Of a stretch of DNA of 7,336 nt, positions 1 through 6,500 are shown piece after piece; position 1 is the stretch's first letter; each line of letters starts with the position of its first letter. The stretch comes from an uncultured Hungatella sp. (GTDB taxonomy: Bacteria; Bacillota; Clostridia; Lachnospirales; Lachnospiraceae). The stretch covers positions 4,201 through 11,536 of the forward strand of contig CAJUJV010000098.1 of NCBI GenBank assembly GCA_910586845.1. Direction: 5' to 3'. Both the position numbers and the translations under genes were made by a program. Under the pieces are notes generated by a model, which saw only the letters and a program-made list of their open reading frames with translations, had not been told where the DNA came from and searched no databases.

Positions 1-1
1 G

Positions 2-1084
2 ATGACCGCCAGATGGACCCAGTTCGGCATCTATTCTCCCCTGATGCGGCTCCACAGCACCAAGAGTGAGTTTAACGGAAAGGAGCCCTGGAGGTTCGCA
101 AAAGAGACGGAGATCGCCATGGGCGAAGCCCTGAGGGAGAGGCATCGGATGATCCCCTACCTCTACTCCGTGAATTACCGCAGCTATCAGGAGGACCTGC
201 CGGTGGTATGTCCCATGTACTATGAGTATCCGGAAGAGAAGGAGGCCTATGAGGTTCCCAATCAGTACTGGTTCGGAAGTGAATTAATAGCCGCGCCCAT
301 AACCTCGCCGAAGATCTCCGGGGTCAATAAGGCCAAAACCTCAGTCTGGCTCCCGGAGGGAACCTGGTATGATATCTACACGGGTATGATCTATGAAGGC
401 GGGCGCCGGGTCATGATGTACCGGGATCTGAAGAGTATCCCGGTGCTGGCAAAGGCAGGCGGTATCCTGCCATTTACCAGAGAGATCCGGGCCTCCCAGG
501 CAGTGAAAAATCCGGATTCTCTGTGGATCCGCGTCTTCGCCGGGGCGGACGGCAGTTTCCTGCTCTATGAGGACGACAATGAGACCTGCGGATACCAGGA
601 TGGGATCTGGGCGAAGACTCTCATGACCTGGCAGGAGGGTGAGCAGCCGGTGTTTACGGTGGAGCCTGCCAGTGGAGACCGGTCTCTGATCCCGGCGGTG
701 CGGGATTATGAGGTGGAGCTGACAGGATTTGGAGAAAGAGCCGCAAAAACCGTGGAGGTGAAGGCAGACGGAGTGTCTCTGCCTGCGGATCAGGTCTCTG
801 TGACCTATATCAGAAACAAAAAGGCGGTTTCGGTGAACATCAGCCAGGTGGATACGGGCCGAAGGCTGGAGATCCGGGTCAGCGGCAGGGAGAGAACCTG
901 CGGCAACGACATGGAGGAGCGGGTATACGCGCTTTTGAATCAGGCGGAGATCGAGTTTCTCTTAAAAGACCGGATCTATGGTCTGATCCGGACAGGCAGG
1001 AGCGTGCCGGTGCTTTTATCTGAACTCCATGCCATGGGAGTGGACCGGGATCTGTACGGGGCTCTGGCGGAGGTTCTTGTTTAA
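2..1084 (+). CDS. GH31 family glycoside hydrolase, C-terminal part (5' end outside window)
   Basis: This is the C-terminal 360 residues of a glycoside hydrolase family 31 enzyme, a group of retaining alpha-glucosidases, alpha-xylosidases and relatives acting on alpha-linked sugars. The ATG at base 2 is almost certainly internal, because residues 4-36 (RWTQFGIYSP, RLHS at 16-19, KEPWRF) match the end of the GH31 barrel after both catalytic acids. Residues 87-101 (NQYWFGSELIAAPIT) and 116-158 (WLPEGTWYDIYTG to KAGGILPF) are the conserved passage into the proximal beta-sandwich. Residues 172-290 form the distal beta domain, with LLYEDD at 187-192. Residues ~303-360 are a predicted helical tail beyond the usual core. 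No signal peptide can be judged and substrate specificity cannot be read from this part. The TAA stop overlaps the next gene's ribosome binding site, so the two may be co-transcribed. The family call is firm; the exact enzyme is open. Confidence 0.9.
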   Translation: MTARWTQFGIYSPLMRLHSTKSEFNGKEPWRFAKETEIAMGEALRERHRMIPYLYSVNYRSYQEDLPVVCPMYYEYPEEKEAYEVPNQYWFGSELIAAPITSPKISGVNKAKTSVWLPEGTWYDIYTGMIYEGGRRVMMYRDLKSIPVLAKAGGILPFTREIRASQAVKNPDSLWIRVFAGADGSFLLYEDDNETCGYQDGIWAKTLMTWQEGEQPVFTVEPASGDRSLIPAVRDYEVELTGFGERAAKTVEVKADGVSLPADQVSVTYIRNKKAVSVNISQVDTGRRLEIRVSGRERTCGNDMEERVYALLNQAEIEFLLKDRIYGLIRTGRSVPVLLSELHAMGVDRDLYGALAEVLV

Positions 1085-1090
1085 AGGAGG
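1084..1090 (+). promoter_or_regulatory. Ribosome binding site of the AAA-HAD fusion gene
   Basis: AAGGAGG lies five bases before the ATG at 1096 and shares its first base with the TAA stop of the GH31 gene. It fixes the start of the fusion gene and suggests that translation is coupled to, or at least follows directly from, the upstream gene. Confidence 0.8.
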
Positions 1091-1095
1091 GATTC

Positions 1096-3084
1096 ATGTT
1101 GAGGCAGCCGCTGCCTGTGGGCATGGACAATTTTGAAAAACTGCAGAGCAATGGGTATTATTATGTAGATAAGACTCTGATGATTCGGGATTTTTTGGAG
1201 ATGAGAGATGAAGTTGCTCTGATCTGCCGGCCAAGGCGGTTTGGGAAGACCCTGAATATGACCATGATCCGGGAGTTCTTTGATCTGACAAAGGACAGCA
1301 GAAGCCTGTTTGAGGGATTGAAGGTCATGGATACTCCCTGTAAAAATGAGATCAATTCCAGGCCTGTGATCTATTTTACATTCAAGAACTGCAAAGGGGC
1401 CATGGTGGAGGAATTGATGTTTCAGCTGAGAGTGTCCCTGCAGGAGGAATACAGCCGCTATGGGGAGCTGTTGGAGGGTAAGCTGGACACAAAGAAGTTC
1501 AGCGCCGCCAGGTTTCGGGAGACCTATGGATATGTGATGGATTCGTCTTCTCCGTATATCTATCTGTCTACCGGACTTTTGGATATTACACGCATGGCGG
1601 CGGATTATTATCAGATCAAGCCGATTTTATTGATTGATGAATATGACCAGCCTGTTATGAGCAGCTATGAATATGGCTACCACCAGCAGCTGGGGGCCTT
1701 TTTCTCTAATTTTTACGGCAGCGCCATGAAGGGCAATGAGGCCTTAGGTCAGGCGCTGATCACGGGAGTTCAGAGAGTGGCCAAGGAAAGTATTTTTTCC
1801 CAGTTTAATAATCCTAAGGTATATACCGTGTTCAGCCGACAGTACTCCGGTTATTTCGGTTTGACAGAAGAAGAGGTTTCCCGGCTTTTGAATGCCTATG
1901 GCCTGGAGCTGAATGAAGATGTGAGAAGAAAATATGACGGATATCAGTTTGGAGATACGGAGATTTACAATCCATGGTCCATCTTAAATTATGCTGACAA
2001 TGGGTTCCTGGACAATTACTGGGTCAATTCTTCCTCCAATTATCTGATCCGTCAGGCTCTTTCCAGGGCCGACAAGAACTTTTGGGACCGGTTTGACCGG
2101 CTGGCCGCAGGGGAAGAGGTGACGGTCTGGCTCACCCTGGACACCGCTTATGCGGAGAGAGACAGCAATTACAGTCTGTGGGGGCTTTTAGTGAACGCCG
2201 GGTATCTGGCTGTGGTAAGGCGGCTGGATGCGGGGACCGCAGTGGTGAGAATCCCCAATGAGGAGGTTATGTTAGAGTTTCAGACCCTGAGGAAAGCGCA
2301 CGCTGTTAAGGGATACAAGGTACTGCTTTTCGACCTGGACGGAACATTGCTCAGAAGTGATAAAACGATTTCTTCCCGAACTCTGTCCGCGTTAAAAACA
2401 TGTCGGGAGAGAGGGCTTTTGATCGGAGTCTCCACATCCAGAAGCGAGAAGAATTCCGGGAAGTTTCTTCAGGAGTTAACTCCTGACATTGTGATTTCCA
2501 GCGGCGGTGCCCTGGTAAATGTCCAGGGCCGCTATATCTGCCGTGAGGAATTCAGCGAGGAAGAAACCCGGGATCTGATATGTTCGGCAAGGGAACTATG
2601 CGGGAAGGACTGCGAGATTACCGTCGATACTATGGACAGCCATTACTGGAATTATAAGATTGACCCTAAAAGAGAGGATGCCAGCTGGGGAGACAGTATT
2701 TATACGGATTTTTCTGATTTTTCCCAGAAGGCGCTGAAGATATGCGTGGAGATTTCGGATCCTCAAAAGGCCTCATGTCTGGCAGGACGGTATCCGGATT
2801 GGGACTGCGTCCGTTTTTCAGATGGAGACTGGTATAAGTTCACCAGGAAATCGGCGACGAAAGAAGGGGCGATTCTCGACATATCCAGGGAATTGGGAAT
2901 CTCTCCGAAAGAGATCATTGCCTTCGGAGATGATCTGGTGGACATAGGGATGCTGAAGCTTTGCGGTCTGGGAATTGCTATGGGAAACGGTCTGGAACAG
3001 GTAAAGCAAGAGGCGGATCTGGTGATCGGAGGCAATGACCAGGAGGGGATCGGGATTTTTCTGGAAGAGTTATTAGATGAATGA
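1096..3084 (+). CDS. Fusion of a PF09820-type predicted AAA-ATPase with a Cof-type HAD hydrolase
   Basis: This 662-residue protein joins two families. Residues 1-395 are a predicted AAA-ATPase of the PF09820 type. They show an N-terminal YYYVDKT (21-27), a P-loop of the family's form RPRRFGKT (45-52), a Walker B-like ILLIDEYDQP (177-186), the signature TGVQRVAKESIFS (223-235), and YDGYQFG...IYNPWSILNY (280-299). Family members normally continue into a PD-(D/E)XK nuclease (PDDEXK_9), which is absent here. From about residue 406 a complete HAD phosphatase with a C2-type cap follows. It has the nucleophile motif DLDGT (413-417), a motif II region VSTSR (445-449), Lys589 and the metal-binding GDDLVD (611-616), so all catalytic positions seem intact. 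The HAD part should hydrolyse a phosphorylated small molecule; its substrate is unknown. The role of the ATPase part is also unknown. The gene is more AT-rich than its neighbours. The fusion could be real, a decayed nuclease gene that captured a neighbour, or an assembly artefact. The family calls are confident; joint function is not. Confidence 0.87.
   Translation: MLRQPLPVGMDNFEKLQSNGYYYVDKTLMIRDFLEMRDEVALICRPRRFGKTLNMTMIREFFDLTKDSRSLFEGLKVMDTPCKNEINSRPVIYFTFKNCKGAMVEELMFQLRVSLQEEYSRYGELLEGKLDTKKFSAARFRETYGYVMDSSSPYIYLSTGLLDITRMAADYYQIKPILLIDEYDQPVMSSYEYGYHQQLGAFFSNFYGSAMKGNEALGQALITGVQRVAKESIFSQFNNPKVYTVFSRQYSGYFGLTEEEVSRLLNAYGLELNEDVRRKYDGYQFGDTEIYNPWSILNYADNGFLDNYWVNSSSNYLIRQALSRADKNFWDRFDRLAAGEEVTVWLTLDTAYAERDSNYSLWGLLVNAGYLAVVRRLDAGTAVVRIPNEEVMLEFQTLRKAHAVKGYKVLLFDLDGTLLRSDKTISSRTLSALKTCRERGLLIGVSTSRSEKNSGKFLQELTPDIVISSGGALVNVQGRYICREEFSEEETRDLICSARELCGKDCEITVDTMDSHYWNYKIDPKREDASWGDSIYTDFSDFSQKALKICVEISDPQKASCLAGRYPDWDCVRFSDGDWYKFTRKSATKEGAILDISRELGISPKEIIAFGDDLVDIGMLKLCGLGIAMGNGLEQVKQEADLVIGGNDQEGIGIFLEELLDE
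2281..2313 (+). other. Junction between the AAA-ATPase and HAD modules
   Basis: Residues 396-406 link the two modules. IPNEEVMLEFQTL (387-399) still looks like the end of the PF09820 domain, and GYKVLLFDLDGT (406-417) looks like the N-terminus of a stand-alone HAD protein. Only about seven residues (RKAHAVK) separate them, with no flexible linker. This suggests a deletion that removed the nuclease domain, the intergenic region and the HAD start codon while keeping the frame. The exact breakpoint is inferred. Confidence 0.65.
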
Positions 3085-3101
3085 GGGGGTGTGCTAATTA
3101 C

Positions 3102-3530
3102 ATGGAAATAAAAGTCAACATAAAGTCCATGGCGAAGCGCAGGCATTCCGTGGAGCCGGTGGTTTACGATCTTCCTCTGGGCGGGGAAGGCACCTTCACG
3201 GTAAGACAGCTGGTGACGGAGCTGACCAGAGCCGGGGTGGAGGATTATAACAGGCGGCTGGAGCAGCCGGAGATCTTAAAGTGTCTGACCAGGGAGAACA
3301 TTGAGGATCAGGCCCAAAGCGGCAAGGTTTCCTTCGGGGTGATCTATGGGGAGAAAGAGGCGGATTTTCAGAAGGCGGCGGACAATGCCATCCAGTGTTT
3401 TGAGGACGGGATCTACCGGATCTTTTTGGATGACAAGCCTCTGGAATCTCTGGAGGAGGAGATCAGGGTCACTGAGGAAAATACATTTACTTTTGTGAGG
3501 CTGACCATGCTCACGGGACGGTTATGGTAA
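3102..3530 (+). CDS. Small conserved-looking protein, possible beta-grasp fold, partner of the downstream DUF4132-like protein
   Basis: This is a 142-residue protein with no recognised catalytic motif, signal peptide or membrane segment. It begins with a strand-like MEIKVNIKS, then a TFTVRQLVTEL segment (31-41) like the TvreLI helix start of ubiquitin-like beta-grasp proteins. It continues with GKVSFGVIYG (74-83), an alpha-helical AADNAIQCFEDGIYRIFLDD (92-111), and ends with TFTFVRLTMLTGRLW (128-142). I recall small proteins ending in F-x-RL-x-x-L-x-GG beside DUF4132 genes in Actinobacteria, so this may be their clostridial equivalent; that is memory, not a search. I chose the ATG at 3102, with the G-rich AGGGGG at 3084-3089 upstream, although the spacing of 12 is long. 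An in-frame ATG at 3081 overlaps the previous stop as ATGA and would add seven residues. The large DUF4132-like gene starts 32 bases downstream. Coding status is good; function is unknown. Confidence 0.78.
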   Translation: MEIKVNIKSMAKRRHSVEPVVYDLPLGGEGTFTVRQLVTELTRAGVEDYNRRLEQPEILKCLTRENIEDQAQSGKVSFGVIYGEKEADFQKAADNAIQCFEDGIYRIFLDDKPLESLEEEIRVTEENTFTFVRLTMLTGRLW

Positions 3531-3543
3531 AGCAAGAAACGAC

Positions 3544-3552
3544 AGGAGGAGG
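3544..3552 (+). promoter_or_regulatory. Ribosome binding site of the large DUF4132-like gene
   Basis: AGGAGGAGG lies in the 32-base gap after the small gene, ten bases before the ATG at 3563. It is the strongest ribosome binding signal in the gap and sets the start of the long open frame. No terminator or promoter fits in the gap, so the small gene and the large gene are probably transcribed together. Confidence 0.75.
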
Positions 3553-3562
3553 TTGAGTTAAC

Positions 3563-6500
3563 ATGGGAGAGTACGACAGCGTTACCAGGGCGAGACTGGA
3601 GAAAGTCAGAAGGGAGGAGAGGCTTAAGAGGATCAGTAAGCTTTCCGGCCAGGACAAGGATCTGGCCATGGAGCTGGCAGGGGACAATGGGGCAAACGGG
3701 AAGAACGTGACCCAGGCAGTCAATGAGTTTTATGAGGGCCTAAGGCCGTCGGCCTGGTTTCGGGGCAGAGATCTGGTGAAGATCTTTGTGCCGGAGGAGT
3801 ACACAGAATCTTTTCTTTATATCATTGACAAGCTGAACCAGTTTCCCTTTTCTTACGGGTGGAACCGGCGGACCGTGAGGACAAAAAAATACGGTCCCAG
3901 TGTGAGGGAGGCTTTTTCCATACTGAGGGCCTATGACAATCTGATGTACTGTAAGGTGCCTGTGGAGGACTATATCTACGGCCGGCTGGATGAGGAGACT
4001 CTGGATTACGCCAAAAACATCTGGTGGTTTGAGAGGGGATTCAGCTACATCTATGCGGCGGAGATCGACCGTGGGAACAAAAAGGTCATCGTTGCCTTAA
4101 AGGACCTGATCTTAAGCGAGAGCAACACGGCCTACTTAAACCGGGAGATGATCCTGGGGATCATCCGGTCGGACAACGGGGAATTACATAAGCTCCTGGG
4201 AGACCTTCTGCTGGCCGCCAGGCTTCAGGAGGGGCTTCGCCAGTGTATCTGCGAGGCCATGGACGAGGGGACCAGGGAGGCGTTTCTGGTACTCTTAAAG
4301 GTGATCGAGGACAACAACCTGATCCGGTATTCTTCTGTGAGAAGGGCCGTGTGTACCTGGATCGGAATCTTCGGCGAAACAAATGTGGACAGGCTGACAG
4401 ACAAGATGCTGACTCTCATGGGTCAGTGCCTGAGAGACGAAAGCTTCTGCCGGGAGCAGCTTAAGAGCAATGACTCCATCGTCATCAGCGTGGCTCTGTG
4501 GGCCCTGGGCTTCGACGAGACCGACAGGGCCATACAGGCCATGGAAAAGCTGATCGATTTTGGGACAAAAAATCAGAAGCTGACGGCAGCCTACTATAAC
4601 CAGAATCTTTTCGACAGCCGGATCCGGCAGAAAATGGCCAAGAAGGTGATCCTGGAATTCAGTGATGACCTGGAGCTGGCGGCAGCCTTTCTCCCGGCCT
4701 ACTCCACGGAGCTTTACAGCTGGGTGAGAGGGCTCTTTGACCGGAAGAGTGGCGGCACGGACTGGGAAAACAACCCCAGGAAGGCCTGGCTTACGGACTA
4801 CTATGACAGCAGGGAGGAAGCCGAACAGCTGTACCGGAATTTTTACAACATCTATGAGCATTTGCCTAAAAAGGGACTGGTGTGGGATCCCTGTATCTTC
4901 CCCTGGTACCGGGTGGAGATAACCCCTTCCGATGTGATCAGGCAGCTGGCTTTTCTGGCCTATGTGCTGGAGGATGAGGAGCGGATCACCCAGGCGGCAG
5001 GACTTCTCTCCGATATGTCAGGCACCTACGGCAGGGCGGATCTCATGACCCTCCTTCTCCATGACCCGAAGAACAGGACTCAGCGGGATATGCTGATTCA
5101 GTGTATGGGAATCACGGAAGAGTCCACGTCCAAAAAGGCGGTTTCCCTGGTAAAACGGATGTCTCTGGAGAGCCGGGACTATGAGCTCATGGAGGACATG
5201 CTGCGGTTTAAAAGGAGTTCTCTCCGCAAGGAACTGTTAAACTTCCTTATGGGACAGAAGGAAGGGGACATGGAACAATGCCTGAAACGGCTTTTGTCCG
5301 ACAAGAGGGAGGAGAAGCGAGACGGCGGCCTGGACCTTCTTCTTCGCATGTCTAAGAACAAGGAGAAGGCGGAATTTTACGGAAAGGTAAAGACCCTGGC
5401 CTCCCTGGTGGAGAACCCTACGGACAAGGAGAAGGTTCTGTTGGGGGAGATCCTGGGAGAAAAGAAGTCTTCCGCCGCTGACCAGAAGGGATTCGGTCTC
5501 TACGACCCGGATGCGGAGGAGGAGATCCCTCAGACCAGCCCGGGAAAGGGGACAATGAAGCGGTGTCTTCCCCTGTCGGAGAAAGAGATCATCCAAAAGA
5601 TCAAAAAACTGGATGCCCTCATCAAGGCTCACAAAGACGACGAGTATGAGTCTGTCTCAGGGGAGAAGACGCTCATCGGTGATTCCTTCTGGCGCAAGAA
5701 GGGGAGCGAAATAAAAGACGGGCGTACCAGCTGGCTGGAGAATTATCCTCTTGAGAAGGAACTGCGGGAATTTTACGAGAAGGAAATCGGGGATTACGGC
5801 ACCTTTGTGGAGCTGGAGGCCAGGCAGCTTCTTGGCAATGAGGAGCTCTATGAGAACAGCCGGGCATTTTACCAGGCCCTGTTCGGGAAGATGCCTTTTA
5901 AAGTGGAGCCTTTGAGTCTGGAGTATCCCAAGCAGGTCAACGAGATCCGGATCATCTACCGGATGGAGTTTCTGGACCGGAAACTTTTGCTGGAGGCAGG
6001 GATTGAGGCGGCCCGTACACTGGAGCCCGTGGTAAATAAGAAGAACATGCTGGTGTCCTACCGATACAAGGGGTGGAACAATAATCTGTACAATTCTTCC
6101 GTGCCTTTCAGCGGGATCCGGTTTGTGGACCGTTTCCTGGAGGGGCTGGCGTACTGGGAGACGGACGAGGAGTTTGAGAGAGCCTTCCATGCCGCCTGGG
6201 GGCTGTGCCTGAAATGTAAGGAGGACCGGGAGAGGACCCAGTTCGCCGACGGTTTCGGTTCCGGCATCAACAGCGGAAGAGAGCTGACGCCCATGAGGCC
6301 TTACTGGTTTTTGAAGGCCTTCCATATGGGGATCATTTCCAGAGATATCCTGTACAAGGCGATCCTCAACTATTATCACAGGGCCACCTGTCTGCGGGCT
6401 CTGACCCAGCTGGTGAAGGGAGATTACGCAAAGACTGAGAACCGGCAGCTGTGGAGGAAGTTTTTCGGGGACTCTCTGGGGAACCGGGTTGCGGAAGAAG

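Noticed and set aside
2500..2950. Apparent decay of HAD motifs (SGGALV instead of an N-G motif, GDDLVD instead of GDxxND)
   Set aside because: I recall the same variants in intact stand-alone HAD proteins of Lachnospiraceae, so they are probably subfamily traits and not signs of a pseudogene. The key Asp, Lys and metal-binding Asp residues remain.
2763..3146. 127-codon open frame on the minus strand opposite the HAD module
   Set aside because: The + strand carries clear HAD catalytic motifs here, and the minus-strand translation is Pro/Ser-rich without any family likeness.
3531..3562. Possible promoter or terminator between the small gene and the large gene
   Set aside because: The 32-base gap holds only the ribosome binding site; no inverted repeat with a T-run and no spaced -35/-10 pair could be seen.
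4295..4861. 188-codon open frame on the minus strand
   Set aside because: It lies wholly inside the large + strand gene, which has family-like sequence and a strong ribosome binding site. The minus-strand product resembles no family I know; long antisense frames are common opposite GC-rich genes.
5237..5632. 131-codon open frame on the minus strand
   Set aside because: It is antisense within the large gene and Leu/Arg-rich, without motif or neighbouring minus-strand genes.
5657..6379. 240-codon open frame on the minus strand
   Set aside because: It is antisense to the conserved part of the DUF4132-like protein, has no recognisable domain, and is rich in Leu, Pro and Gln as expected from reading such codons backwards.
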